Origin: Bog-532 sp963720945
GTDB lineage: Bacteria; Actinomycetota; Actinomycetes; Streptosporangiales; Streptosporangiaceae
Direction: 5' to 3'
Assembly (NCBI GenBank): GCA_963720945.1
Contig: CAVRHH010000008.1
Coordinates: 261,650 to 325,649 of the forward strand
DNA length: 64,000 nt
Shown: piece after piece, positions 1 to 9,000 of the stretch
How the letters are laid out: the number at the start of each line of letters is the position of its first letter
How positions within the stretch are numbered: position 1 is the first letter of the stretch
Made by a program: the position numbers and the translations under genes
Notes under the pieces: generated by a model
Seen by the model: only the letters and a program-made list of their open reading frames with translations
Told to the model about the DNA's origin: nothing
Database searches by the model: none

Positions 1-2943
1 GTCGTGCGCAAGGCGCGGATCGGCAAGCTGGCGGTCGAGGACTTCGCGGGCACCACGATCAGCCTGACCAACCCGGGCACCATCGGGACCGTCCACTCCA
101 TCCCGCGGCTGATGCCGGGACAGGGCTGCATCGTGGGGGTCGGCGCGATGGAGTACCCGGCCGCCTACCAGGGCGCCGCGGAAGAGACCCTCGCCCGGCT
201 GGCCATCAGCCGCCAGGTGACGCTGACCTCTACGTATGACCACCGGATCATCCAGGGAGCCCAGTCCGGGGAGTTCCTGCAGCGGATTCACCAGCTGCTG
301 CTGGGCGAGGACGGCTTCTACGAAGGCATCTTCACCGCGCTGCAGATCCCGTACGAGCCGGTCCGCTGGGTCAAGGACATCTCCGCCGGGCACGAGAACG
401 ACATCACCAAGCCCGCCCGGGTGCAGGAGCTCATCCACGCCTACCGGGTGCGCGGCCACCTGATGGCTGACACCAACCCGCTGGAGTTCCCCCAGCGCAA
501 GCACCCCGACCTGGACATCAACCAGCACGGCCTGACGCTGTGGGACCTGGAGCGCGAGTTCGCCACCGGCGGTTTCGGCGGCCGGCCGCTGATGAAGCTG
601 CGCAAGATCCTCGGCGTGCTGCGGGACTCCTACTGCCGCACGGTCGGCGTCGAGTACATGCACATCCAGGAGCCGGACGAGCGCGCCTGGATCCAGGCGC
701 GGATCGAGCGGCCGCACCAGCGGCCCGGGCACGACGAGCAGATCCGGATCCTGTCCCGGCTGAACGTCGCCGAGGCGTTCGAGATGTTCCTGCAGACGAA
801 GTTCGTCGGGCAGCGCCGGTTCTCGCTCGAGGGCGCGGAGTCGCTGATCCCGCTGCTGGACGCGGTGATCACGGAGGCGGCGGACGCGGGCCTGGACGAG
901 GCGGTCCTGGGGATGGCGCACCGCGGCCGGCTGAACGTGCTGGCCAACATCGTGGGCAAGTCCTACGGGCAGATCTTCAACGAGTTCGAGGGCAACATGG
1001 ACCCGCGCAGCACGCAGGGGTCCGGCGACGTGAAGTACCACCTCGGCGCGGACGGGGTGTTCAAGAGCCCGGACGGCACGCAGATCACCACCACGCTGGT
1101 GGCCAACCCCAGCCACCTGGAAGCCGTGGACCCGGTGCTCGAGGGCGTGGTGCGAGCCAAGCAGGACGTCCTGGACAAGGGCAAGGCCGGCGGCTTCACG
1201 GTGCTGCCCGTGCTGATGCACGGCGACGCCGCGTTCGCCGGGCAGGGAGTGGTCGCGGAGACCCTGAACCTGTCCCAGCTGCGCGGCTACCGAACCGGCG
1301 GCACCGTGCACATCGTGGTCAACAACCAGCTCGGCTTCACCACCGGGCCGCAGTCCGGCCGGTCCAGCGTCTACCCCACCGACGTCGCCCGGATGATCCA
1401 GGCGCCGATCTTCCACGTGAACGGCGACGACCCGGAGGCGGTCGTCCGGGTCGGGCAGCTCGCCTTCGAATACCGGCAGGCCTTCCACAAGGACGTCGTC
1501 ATCAACCTGGTCTGCTACCGCAGGCGCGGCCACAACGAGGCGGACAACCCCTCGTTCACCCAGCCGCTCATGTACGACCTCATCGAGGCCAAGCGCTCCA
1601 CCCGCAAGCTCTACACCGAGTCGCTGATCGGCCGGGGCGACATCACGATGGAGGAGGCCGAGGCGGCGCTGCGCGACTACCAGCGGCAGCTCGAGCGGGC
1701 CTTCACCGAGACGCGCGAGGCGGCGCAGCGGCCGCCCGAGCCGGGCGCGGTCGTCCGGCCGGAGCCGGAGGAACGGCCGGTCAACCACCCCGCCGTCAAC
1801 ACGGCCATCACGATCAACACCGTCAAGCAGGTGATCGAGACCCAGGTCAGCATGCCCGAGGGCTTCACGCCGCATCCGCGGCTGCAGCCGCAGCTGGCTC
1901 GGCGCGCGGCCATGGTCGCCGAGGACACCATCGACTGGGCGACCGGTGAGCTGCTGGCCTTCGGCGGCCTGCTGCTGGACGGCCATCCGGTCCGGCTCGT
2001 CGGGCAGGACAGCCGGCGTGGCACGTTCGGGCAGCGGCACGCGGTCGTGGTCGACCGGCGTAACGGCAACGAATACACGCCACTCAAGCGGTTCGACAAC
2101 GGGAGCTGCAAGTTCTACGTGTACGACTCGCTGCTGTCGGAGTTCGCGGCGATGGGTTTCGAGTACGGATACTCGGTGGCCCGGGAGGGCGCGCTGGTGG
2201 CCTGGGAGGCCCAGTTCGGCGACTTCTTCGACGGCGCCCAGTCGATCATCGACGAGTTCATCAGCGCCGGCGAGCAGAAGTGGGGGCAGCATTCCGGCGT
2301 CGTCCTGCTGCTGCCGCACGGGTTCGAGGGCCAGGGACCGGACCACTCCTCCGCGCGGATCGAGCGGTTCCTCACCCTCTGCGCGCAGGACAACATGACC
2401 GTCGCGATGCCGACCACCCCGGCCAACTACTTCCACCTGCTGCGCTGGCAGGGGATGTCCGGGCGGCGCAAGCCGCTTATCGTGTTCACGCCGAAGTCGA
2501 TGCTCCGGCTGAAGGCGGCGACCTCACCGGTCTCCGCCTTCACCAGCGGCTCGTTCCAGCCGCTGATCGGCGAGCCGGAGGAGTTCGACCCGGCGCAGGC
2601 GCGCAAGGTCGTGCTCTGCTCGGGCAAGATCTACTGGGACCTGGTGGCACGGCGCGCCGCCGGGTCAACGACTGCGATCGTCCGGGTGGAGCGGCTCTAC
2701 CCGCTGCCGCTGAACGAGCTCAAGGCGGAGCTGGCCCGGTACCCGTATGCGGAGGAACTCGTGTGGGCCCAGGAAGAGCCAGAAAACATGGGCGCCTGGC
2801 CGCGGATGGCGCTGAGGCTGCCGGAACTGCTGGGCCGGAGGCTGGAGCTCGTGTCGCTGCCGGCCAGCTCGGCGCCGGCGACCGGCTCGGCCAAGCAGCA
2901 TGCGGCGACACACAGGGAGCTGATCGAGGCGGCTCTGGCCTGA
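1..2943 (+). CDS. kgd: Multifunctional 2-oxoglutarate decarboxylase/dehydrogenase E1 (3' part)
   Basis: The frame is open at the window edge, so the N-terminus is missing. The protein is an actinobacterial Kgd/OdhA type enzyme of the TCA cycle that decarboxylates 2-oxoglutarate with thiamine diphosphate. About 100 residues of an E2-like acyltransferase domain remain, with the YDHRIIQGAQSGEFL motif near residues 80-94. The E1 part follows: the ThDP region GDAAFAGQG lies near residue 407 and VVNNQLGFTT near 440, and the C-terminal transketolase-like half ends with LVWAQEEPENMGAW. This E2-E1 fusion is typical of actinomycetes. A small DUF6104 gene follows 26 nt downstream on the same strand. Confidence 0.97.
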   Translation, partial: VVRKARIGKLAVEDFAGTTISLTNPGTIGTVHSIPRLMPGQGCIVGVGAMEYPAAYQGAAEETLARLAISRQVTLTSTYDHRIIQGAQSGEFLQRIHQLLLGEDGFYEGIFTALQIPYEPVRWVKDISAGHENDITKPARVQELIHAYRVRGHLMADTNPLEFPQRKHPDLDINQHGLTLWDLEREFATGGFGGRPLMKLRKILGVLRDSYCRTVGVEYMHIQEPDERAWIQARIERPHQRPGHDEQIRILSRLNVAEAFEMFLQTKFVGQRRFSLEGAESLIPLLDAVITEAADAGLDEAVLGMAHRGRLNVLANIVGKSYGQIFNEFEGNMDPRSTQGSGDVKYHLGADGVFKSPDGTQITTTLVANPSHLEAVDPVLEGVVRAKQDVLDKGKAGGFTVLPVLMHGDAAFAGQGVVAETLNLSQLRGYRTGGTVHIVVNNQLGFTTGPQSGRSSVYPTDVARMIQAPIFHVNGDDPEAVVRVGQLAFEYRQAFHKDVVINLVCYRRRGHNEADNPSFTQPLMYDLIEAKRSTRKLYTESLIGRGDITMEEAEAALRDYQRQLERAFTETREAAQRPPEPGAVVRPEPEERPVNHPAVNTAITINTVKQVIETQVSMPEGFTPHPRLQPQLARRAAMVAEDTIDWATGELLAFGGLLLDGHPVRLVGQDSRRGTFGQRHAVVVDRRNGNEYTPLKRFDNGSCKFYVYDSLLSEFAAMGFEYGYSVAREGALVAWEAQFGDFFDGAQSIIDEFISAGEQKWGQHSGVVLLLPHGFEGQGPDHSSARIERFLTLCAQDNMTVAMPTTPANYFHLLRWQGMSGRRKPLIVFTPKSMLRLKAATSPVSAFTSGSFQPLIGEPEEFDPAQARKVVLCSGKIYWDLVARRAAGSTTAIVRVERLYPLPLNELKAELARYPYAEELVWAQEEPENMGAWPRMALRLPELLGRRLELVSLPASSAPATGSAKQHAATHRELIEAALA

Positions 2944-2969
2944 TTGGCCCTGACCAGCACGGAGAGCAG

Positions 2970-3143
2970 ATGTACTTCACCGACCGCGGCATCGAGGACC
3001 TGGATGAGCAGCGGGGCGATGAGCAGGTCAGCCTGTCCTGGCTGGCCGGGCGGCTGCGGGACTTCGTGGACCTGAACCCGGAGTTCGAGACGGCGGTGGA
3101 CCGGCTGGCCACCTGGCTGGCGCGCCTCGACGACGACGAATGA
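2970..3143 (+). CDS. DUF6104 family small protein (57 aa)
   Basis: The product is a 57-residue acidic protein beginning MYFTDRGIEDLDEQRGDEQV and ending LATWLARLDDDE. I recognise it as the actinobacterial DUF6104 family, which has no known function. A GGAGAG ribosome binding site precedes the ATG at good distance. It lies 26 nt after kgd on the same strand and is probably co-transcribed with it. No signal peptide, membrane segment or cysteine is visible. Confidence 0.85.
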   Translation: MYFTDRGIEDLDEQRGDEQVSLSWLAGRLRDFVDLNPEFETAVDRLATWLARLDDDE

Positions 3144-3202
3144 GGGCCGCGTTCCCGGCACCGGCCGGGACGCGACAGTGTCCCCGGGCCGTCCGCGGCG
3201 TT

Positions 3203-3239
3203 ACGATACATCTTGACGGTATAAGACAAGATATATCGT
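3203..3239 (+). promoter_or_regulatory. Inverted repeat, candidate PadR operator
   Basis: Arms ACGATACATCTTG (3203-3215) and CAAGATATATCGT (3227-3239) are complementary at 12 of 13 positions around an 11-nt spacer. The element lies 45 nt before the DUF4097/padR gene pair. PadR-family regulators bind AT-rich dyads of this kind at their own promoters, so autoregulation is inferred. A TTGACG hexamer is embedded at 3213. Confidence 0.6.
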
Positions 3240-3283
3240 GAGTATGCAGGAAGCCGGAACGCCACGCGGACAGGAGACAGCCG

Positions 3284-4283
3284 ATGCCGCACTGGACGGT
3301 GGATGCGCCCACGCGTCTCGCCTTCGACGACGTGACCGCGCTGAAGGTGCGGGCGATCGCCGGAATCCGTCGCCATCCTGGCCACCAGCGAGACGCCGGC
3401 GCTGGACATCACCCGGATCAGCGGCCAGCCGCTGGTGGTGACGCACGAGGACGGCGTGCTGACCGTCAGCTATGAGGATCTGAGCTGGGACGGCCTGCTC
3501 GAGTGGCTGCGGCCACGCAGCCACTCGACCGAGATGACCGTCACGGTGCCGAGAGACTGCCCGGCGCAGGTCGGCGTGGTGGCGGCGACCGCGGTGCTGT
3601 CCGGCGTCACCGCGCGCACCTCCGTCCGGAGCGTCTCGGGCGCGATCACGCTGGACGGCCTGGCGGGCAGCGTGGACGCGCACACGGTCGGGGGTGACGT
3701 CGAGGCGCAGAACATCAGCGGCAGCGTCACCTTCAACTCGGTGTCCGGTGACCTCACGCTCGCGGGCGGGTCGCTGGACCGGCTGGACGCCAAGACCGTC
3801 AGCGGCAGCGTGACCGCCGACGTCCATCTGGGCAAGCCGGGTAACGTCCGCGTCGCCACGGTCTCGTCGGACGTCGCCCTGCGGCTGCCGGCGGACCCGG
3901 ACGCGCGGGTCAGCCTGCGGTCCGCCTCCGGCCGCGTCCGCAGCGAGTTTGACTGCCTCAGCAGCGCACACTCCGCTGCGTCGCGCTCGGTGAACGGTAC
4001 GCTAGGCGCCGGGACCGGCCACATTTCGGTCACCTCGCTGTCGGGCCGGGTGACGCTGCTCCGCCGCGTGCCGCACGCCCGGCCAGCGCCGGACAGCGCC
4101 GGGAACCCAGCGCCGCCGCGGGACCGCGCACCCGGCGGGCCGCCGCGGGACGGTTCGCGCGAGAGCCCGGCCGGGGACAGCGCGGCAAAGGCGGGCGACC
4201 CGTGGGCGGCGGCCACCGGTACGCCGCCCGCGGACGGGGCGGGGGCCCACGATGACGCACAGACGAAGGGCGACACTCGATGA
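3284..4283 (+). pseudogene. DUF4097 beta-strand-repeat protein, frameshifted near codon 28
   Basis: An ATG at 3284, with AGGAGA at 3272, opens MPHWTVDAPTRLAFDDVTALKVRAIAG. The reading then breaks. The homologous continuation SVAILATSETPALDITRISGQPLVVTHEDG is in the next frame, and one extra A in GGAATCC (3364-3365) accounts for the shift. The frame from 3366 to 4283 holds the DUF4097 repeats (SVSGAITLDGL, TVGGDVEAQNISGSVTFNSVSGDLTL and so on) and a disordered Pro/Gly-rich tail. The stop overlaps padR by 4 nt (ATGA). An internal GTG at 3435 could give a shorter product. Decay and a sequencing error cannot be told apart here. Confidence 0.75.
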
Positions 4284-5194
4284 GTCCGGTTTTCCGCCAC
4301 GGCAGGCTCCGGCTCTACCTGCTCCGGCTCCTCGACGAGGAGCCCAGGCACGGCTATGAGGTGATCCGGATGCTGCGGGATCAGTTCATGGGCGTGTACG
4401 CTCCCTCGCCCGGGACGATCTACCCGCGGCTGGCCCGGCTGGAAGAGGAAGGCCTGGTCACGCACGACGAACTGGACGGGCGAAAGGTCTACCGGATCAC
4501 CGAGGCGGGCCGCCAGGAACTGCGGGACCGTGAGGACGAGCTGGCCGAGCTCGAGCAGGAACTGTCCGACTCGGTGCGCGATATCGTCCGCGAGGTCAAG
4601 GAAGACGTCCGGGAGACGGTGCGCAGCCTCCGCGAGGAGCTGACCTGGGCCGCGCGTACCGGCCGCCGACCAGACGAGCCGGGCGAGGCCCCGCCGGACA
4701 CGGCGCTGGCCCGCGACCAGGCCCGGGGACCGGCGGAGGAGGCCAAGCAGCGGGCCCGCCGGGTCCGCGACGAGGCCCGTGAGCAGGCCCGCCGGATCCG
4801 CGAGGACGCGAAGGAATGGGCCCGGCAGGAACGCGAGCAGGCCCGGTCCGGCCGGGACCGGGAGGGCGGCCCCTGGGCGGCCTGGGCTGACTGGCCGGGG
4901 CGCCGGGGCTGGCCCGGTGGTCTCGGCGGACCGGACGCCGGGCTGCTGAAGGACCTGGAGCAGACGGTCAAGGGCTTCGTCCGCGACCTGAGCCGGCTCG
5001 CCTGGCAGTCGGGGACGACGGCCGGTGAGGACGCCCTCGCCGAGCTGCGGATCATCCTGGACGAGACGCTCGACCGGGTCCGGAGCGAGATCTTCGACGC
5101 AGGTCATGGCCCCAGCGACGCCCGGCCCGCGCCGGACGCCGAGACGCCGGGACCGCCCGCCGACCCGGAGCCGCGGACCGGCCCTAGAGCGTGA
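4280..5194 (+). CDS. PadR family transcriptional regulator
   Basis: This 304-residue regulator has an N-terminal PadR winged helix, about residues 8-80, with HGYEVIRMLRDQF, SPGTIYPRLARLEEEGLV and DGRKVYRITEAGRQEL. A long charged, Arg/Glu-rich segment follows (about 85-205) that should form a coiled coil, then a Trp/Gly-rich stretch and a C-terminal helical part. It is much longer than the usual 110-180 residues of PadR proteins, but extended forms next to DUF4097 genes are known in actinomycetes. The ATG overlaps the DUF4097 stop, so the two are translationally coupled. The dyad at 3203-3239 is its likely target. Confidence 0.9.
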   Translation: MSPVFRHGRLRLYLLRLLDEEPRHGYEVIRMLRDQFMGVYAPSPGTIYPRLARLEEEGLVTHDELDGRKVYRITEAGRQELRDREDELAELEQELSDSVRDIVREVKEDVRETVRSLREELTWAARTGRRPDEPGEAPPDTALARDQARGPAEEAKQRARRVRDEAREQARRIREDAKEWARQEREQARSGRDREGGPWAAWADWPGRRGWPGGLGGPDAGLLKDLEQTVKGFVRDLSRLAWQSGTTAGEDALAELRIILDETLDRVRSEIFDAGHGPSDARPAPDAETPGPPADPEPRTGPRA

Positions 5195-6152
5195 AGACGA
5201 TCTTCCCGAACTGCTCGCCCAGGGCCAGGGCCGCGAAGCCCTCGCGCGCCTCGGCCAGCGGCATGCGGGTATGGATCAGCGGGCGCACGCCGGTCTGCTC
5301 GCAGAACTGCAGCAGCCGGCCCAGCTCCCCCTGGGTGCCCATGGTCGACCCGACCACGGACAGCTGCAGGAAGAAGATCCGCTGCAGCTCGGCCGGCGGG
5401 GCGTGGCCGCTGGTCGCGCCGGAGATCACGATCCGCCCGCCGGGCTTGAGGGACTTCACCGAGTGCGACCAGGTCGCCGCGCCGACGGTCTCCATAACGA
5501 CGTCCACCCGCTCGGGCAGCCGCGCGCCGGACTCGAACGCCTGATCCGCGCCCAGATCGAGGGCCAGGCGGCGCTTGTCCGCACTGCGGCTGGTCACCCA
5601 GACCCGGTAGCCGGCCGCCCGGCCGAGCAGGATCAGCGCGGTGGCCACGCCGCCGCTCGCCCCCTGCACCAGCAGCGTCGACCCAGGCTGGGCCCCGGAC
5701 TTGACGAACAGCATCCGGTACGCCGTCAGGTACGCGGTGGGCAGGCAGGCGGCCTCCTCAAACGACAGCGCCGCCGGCTTGGGCACCAGGTTGCGGCGCG
5801 GCACCGCGACCCGTTCCGCGAACGTGCCGTCGTACCGCTCCGACAGCAGGCTGCGCCGCGGGTCCAGCGTCTCGTCGCCGCCCCCGGCATCGGGGTCGCC
5901 CACCACCGAGTACACGACGACCTCGTTGCCGTCCTCGTCGATCCCGGCCGCGTCGCAGCCCAGCACGATCGGCAGCCGGTCGGGGGAGATGCCCACGCCA
6001 CGCAGCGTCCACAGGTCGTGATGGTTCAACGAGGTGGCCCGGACGCTGACCGTGGTCCAGCCGTCCGGAACCTTGGGCTCGGGCCGCTCCCCCAGCTCCA
6101 GGCCGTGCAGCGGATCTTCCTGGTCGATACGGACTGCAGAGACTGCGAACAT
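5184..6152 (-). CDS. Zinc-independent MDR alcohol dehydrogenase / quinone oxidoreductase
   Basis: This 322-residue medium-chain dehydrogenase/reductase has a GroES-like N-terminus (NHHDLWTLRGVG, VLGCDAAGIDEDGNEVVVYS), a Rossmann fold with VQGASGGVATALILLGRAAG, and the C-terminal EAREGFAALALGEQFGKIVFTL. The cysteine ligands of zinc ADHs are absent, which suggests an NADPH:quinone reductase or enoyl reductase type enzyme. The start was placed at ATG 6152 because upstream codons lack family similarity. Its 3' end overlaps padR by 11 nt tail to tail. Confidence 0.9.
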   Translation of the reverse strand: MFAVSAVRIDQEDPLHGLELGERPEPKVPDGWTTVSVRATSLNHHDLWTLRGVGISPDRLPIVLGCDAAGIDEDGNEVVVYSVVGDPDAGGGDETLDPRRSLLSERYDGTFAERVAVPRRNLVPKPAALSFEEAACLPTAYLTAYRMLFVKSGAQPGSTLLVQGASGGVATALILLGRAAGYRVWVTSRSADKRRLALDLGADQAFESGARLPERVDVVMETVGAATWSHSVKSLKPGGRIVISGATSGHAPPAELQRIFFLQLSVVGSTMGTQGELGRLLQFCEQTGVRPLIHTRMPLAEAREGFAALALGEQFGKIVFTL

Positions 6153-6175
6153 GGAACGAGAGTATCTGTGCTGAC

Positions 6176-6195
6176 CCGGGGGGACGACCCCCCGG
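6176..6195. repeat. GC-rich perfect hairpin upstream of the MDR gene
   Basis: An 8-bp perfect stem (CCGGGGGG and CCCCCCGG) with ACGA loop lies between the MDR start and the VOC remnant. It could terminate transcription of the remnant or be a dispersed GC-rich palindrome. No T-run follows on either strand. Confidence 0.4.
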
Positions 6196-6308
6196 ACCCC
6201 CCGCTGCGCTCCGCGCCCCGCGGTGGTACTTCGCCGACACACCGGCCGCTCGCCGGGCCGCGAGGGCCCGGCTCGCTGGCCAGTAACGAGCGTCTCGCCG
6301 TAACCCGG

Positions 6309-6535
6309 CTACTGCGGCCACCAGCCGGCGGGGGAGACGATGACGCAGAACTCGTTGCCTTCGGGATCGGCCATGACGGTGGTCAGGTGACCCTCGTCGT
6401 CGAAGGGGCCGCGCAGCACCGTCGCGCCCAGGCCGGCCAGCCGCGCCACCTCGGCCGCGCCGTCGGTGACCCGCAGGTCGGGATGCATCCGGTTCTTGCC
6501 CTGCCTGGGCTCCGGGACCTGCCAACGTCACCGCT
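6309..6535 (-). pseudogene. C-terminal remnant of a VOC/glyoxalase-fold protein
   Basis: The minus strand encodes about 63 codons reading WQVPEPRQGKNRMHPDLRV, then LGATVLRGPFDDEG, DPEGNEFCVI and the end GWWPQ. This matches the second half of a VOC-superfamily protein. The frame is closed upstream by a TGA, and no N-terminal half is recognisable in any frame. The gene is therefore truncated. A 49-codon ORF from an internal ATG remains but is unlikely to fold alone. Confidence 0.7.
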
Positions 6536-6633
6536 TTCCGGGCCCGGCAGCGGAGCAGCTCAGCCGGGGCCGGAACGGGACAGCCGGCGCAGGACTAGGG
6601 GCCGCCACCGCACGCGTCCCGCCTGCGACCTCT

Positions 6634-6662
6634 TTGAAATGCGCCAGACATCGGTCTGTAAT
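6634..6662 (+). promoter_or_regulatory. Candidate housekeeping promoter of the APC permease
   Basis: TTGAAA (6634-6639) and TGTAAT (6657-6662) are separated by exactly 17 nt. No other good start lies between here and the permease ATG at 6915, so a leader of about 245 nt is predicted. The dyad CAGAC-ATCG-GTCTG sits inside the spacer and could be an operator. Confidence 0.5.
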
Positions 6663-6914
6663 GGCAAGTGGGTAATTCCCTTACTGGCACCCAAAGAAGC
6701 AAGGGCCGGACCGGAGGGACACGGAGCGTCAAAGGGGGGTATAAGTCTGTGACCTGCGTTACCGAAACGACGCCGGGTGACCACTTCTCAGGTCACGGCC
6801 GTATCTCTACGATGTTCTCACTTAGCGCATACTCAACGCTCACCTGCATAACGCGACGATCCGACACGCGGGTGGCACCCGCCCCACGGGGCACGATCGG
6901 AAAAGGGATCGAGC
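6663..6914 (+). other. Gene-free leader region of the permease
   Basis: No convincing gene is present. The segment is less GC-rich than its surroundings and contains a perfect inverted repeat, GTGACC (6777-6782) and GGTCAC (6791-6796), with an 8-nt spacer. I could not match it to a known riboswitch class by eye. Confidence 0.5.
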
Positions 6915-8597
6915 ATGGCAAGTAATACGGAAGCCGTCGGCGCTACCGCGGTCACCCCGACCGATGTAGGCCTGAAACGGGACATGGGCTTCATCGGCGC
7001 CACCTGGGCGTCCGAAACCTCGATCATCGGCTCCGGCTGGCTGTTCGGCGCGTTCCTCGCCGCGCAGGCCGCTGGTACCGCGGCCCTGCTGGGCTGGGTT
7101 ATCGCCGGCGTCATCGTCATCATCCTGGCGCTGGTGCACGCCGAACTGGGCGGCATGTACCCGGTGTCCGGCGGGACGGCACGGTTCCCGCACTTCGCGT
7201 TCGGCAGCATCGCCGGTATCTCGTTCGGCTTCTTCTCCTGGCTGCAGGCGGTCACGGTCGCGCCGATCGAGTGCTTCGCGGTCATGCAGTACGGCTCGTA
7301 CTACTGGCACGGCCTGTACAACGCGAACACAAGCAACGTCACCGGGCTCGGCTTCGCGATGACGGTCGTGCTACTGGCGGTGTTCACCGCGATCAACTTC
7401 CTGGCCATGCGCCTGTTCTCCAAGGTCAACGCGGGCATCACGTGGTGGAAGGTCGCCATCCCGGTGATCACCATCATCATCCTGCTGTTCAAGTTCCACC
7501 CCAACAACCTGGGCGCGGGCGGCGGCTTCATGCCCTACGGGATCAAGGCATTGTTCGCCGCCATCCCCTCGGCGGGCATCGTGTTCGCGTACCTCGGCTT
7601 CGAGCAGGCCGACCAGCTCGCGGGCGAGATCAAGAACCCGCAGCGGAACCTGCCGCTGGCCATCCTGACCGCCACCGGCATCGGCATCGCCATCTACGTG
7701 CTGCTGCAGTTCGTGTTCATCGGCGCGATCCCGCACAGCCTGATCAGCGGGCCCAAGGGGTGGGCGGCCATCCCGTCCACCAGCCCCATCGCCGTCGGGC
7801 CGTTCGCCGGGCTGGCGGGCGTGGTCGGGCTGGGCACGCTGGCCATCTTCCTGCGCATCGACGCCTTCGTCTCGCCCTTCGGCACCGGCCTCATGTACCA
7901 GACGTCGACGTCGCGCGTCGGCTACGGCCTGGCCCGCAACCGGTACTACCCGCCGCTCTTCGCCAAGGTCGACAGGAACGGCATCCCGTGGTTCAGCCTG
8001 ATCATCGCGTTCCTGGCCGGCCTGCTGTTCCTGCTGCCGTTCCCGAGCTGGCACTCGCTGGTCGGCCTGGTTACCTCCGCGAGCGTGCTGATGTACGCCG
8101 GGGCGCCGCTGTCGCTGGGCGCCTTCCGCGGGCAGGTGCCCGAGGCCGCGCGGCCGTACCGGATGCCGGGGGCCGTGGTCATCGCGCCGCTCGCGTTCTT
8201 CCTGGCCAACATGCTGATCTACTGGTCGGGTTTCGAGGTGATCTGGAAGCTCGGCATCTGCGTCGTCATCGGTTACGTGCTGATCGGCATCTCCATGGCC
8301 TTCGACCCGCAGCGGCCGCCGCTGGACTGGAAGTCCGCACAGTGGCTGCCGTTCTACCTGATCGGCATGGGCGTCATCTCCTGGCAGGGCCAGTTCAGCG
8401 GCGCGGCCGCCACACCCCCGCCGAAGCCCCCCACCAACACCGGCAACATCCCGTTCTGGTGGGACATCCTGGTCGTCTTCGGGTTCAGCATGATCATCTA
8501 CTTCTGGGCGCAGCGGACGCGGCTGTCCCGGAACGAAATGCTCGATCTGGTCAACCGGCAGGCCGGCCAGGGCGCCCCGGACCCGCGCGTCCACTGA
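6915..8597 (+). CDS. APC family amino acid/amine permease
   Basis: This 560-residue membrane protein has about 12 hydrophobic segments. It starts MASNTEAVGATAVTPTDVGLKRDMGFIGATWASETSIIGSGWLFGAF, which resembles the first helix of the APC (amino acid-polyamine-organocation) superfamily with its broken-helix Gly motif. The FAYLGFEQADQLAGEIKNPQRNLPLAI stretch is characteristic of the central APC helix and loop. A proton-coupled importer of an amino acid or amine is expected; the substrate cannot be told. A GGGATCG site precedes the ATG. It is monocistronic, ending at a strong terminator. Confidence 0.9.
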   Translation: MASNTEAVGATAVTPTDVGLKRDMGFIGATWASETSIIGSGWLFGAFLAAQAAGTAALLGWVIAGVIVIILALVHAELGGMYPVSGGTARFPHFAFGSIAGISFGFFSWLQAVTVAPIECFAVMQYGSYYWHGLYNANTSNVTGLGFAMTVVLLAVFTAINFLAMRLFSKVNAGITWWKVAIPVITIIILLFKFHPNNLGAGGGFMPYGIKALFAAIPSAGIVFAYLGFEQADQLAGEIKNPQRNLPLAILTATGIGIAIYVLLQFVFIGAIPHSLISGPKGWAAIPSTSPIAVGPFAGLAGVVGLGTLAIFLRIDAFVSPFGTGLMYQTSTSRVGYGLARNRYYPPLFAKVDRNGIPWFSLIIAFLAGLLFLLPFPSWHSLVGLVTSASVLMYAGAPLSLGAFRGQVPEAARPYRMPGAVVIAPLAFFLANMLIYWSGFEVIWKLGICVVIGYVLIGISMAFDPQRPPLDWKSAQWLPFYLIGMGVISWQGQFSGAAATPPPKPPTNTGNIPFWWDILVVFGFSMIIYFWAQRTRLSRNEMLDLVNRQAGQGAPDPRVH

Positions 8598-8611
8598 CCG
8601 CCCCGTTAGCG

Positions 8612-8657
8612 CGCAGAGGGCCCCACCCTGACGATCAGGGTGGGGCCCTCTGCGTTT
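8612..8657. terminator. Strong bidirectional terminator
   Basis: A perfect 20-bp stem (8612-8631 with 8635-8654) and CGA loop is followed by TTT on the plus strand. It sits between the convergent ends of the permease and sodX and overlaps the sodX stop region. Confidence 0.9.
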
Positions 8658-8967
8658 ACCGCGGGCGGTGAAGCGGCCAGTAGCGGAGCAGGACCCGCCC
8701 TTCAATCAGCTCGTCCGGCACCGCGCCGAACCGGGCGCTGTCCACGGCGCCGGCGGCCGGGTTCGCCGATTCCAGCCACCAGCCCCCGGCCTCGCGCCGC
8801 GCGGCCCGCTTGACGAGCAGCAGGGTGGGGCGCCCAGGGTGCCGGGCCAGCACGATCTGCCCCGGCCGGACCCGGCGGGTCCGGCGGACGAGCAGCCAGT
8901 CACCCGGCCACAGCACGGGTTCCATGGACCGCTCGGCGACGGCGATCCGCAACAGCGGCCACTGCAT
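8656..8967 (-). CDS. sodX: Nickel superoxide dismutase maturation protease
   Basis: This 103-residue S26-type signal-peptidase-like serine protease removes the N-terminal leader of SodN so that His1 can bind nickel. The nucleophile lies in AERSMEPVLWPGDWLLV (Ser14) and the general base in TLLLVKRAARR (Lys53). The start ATG has GGAGGG 5 nt upstream. It is transcribed divergently from sodN, the usual arrangement, and the short size without a membrane anchor is normal for the family. Confidence 0.95.
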   Translation of the reverse strand: MQWPLLRIAVAERSMEPVLWPGDWLLVRRTRRVRPGQIVLARHPGRPTLLLVKRAARREAGGWWLESANPAAGAVDSARFGAVPDELIEGRVLLRYWPLHRPR

Positions 8968-9000
8968 GGAGACCCTCCGGTGTGGGCTGAGGTGCGCGGG

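Noticed and set aside
540..1949. 469-codon plus-strand ORF inside kgd
   Set aside because: It is out of frame with the clear Kgd protein and rich in Arg/Ala/Pro, the signature of a GC-rich shadow frame.
6668..6925. 85-codon ORF in the permease leader
   Set aside because: It overlaps the permease start, has no convincing ribosome site and a composition like non-coding DNA.
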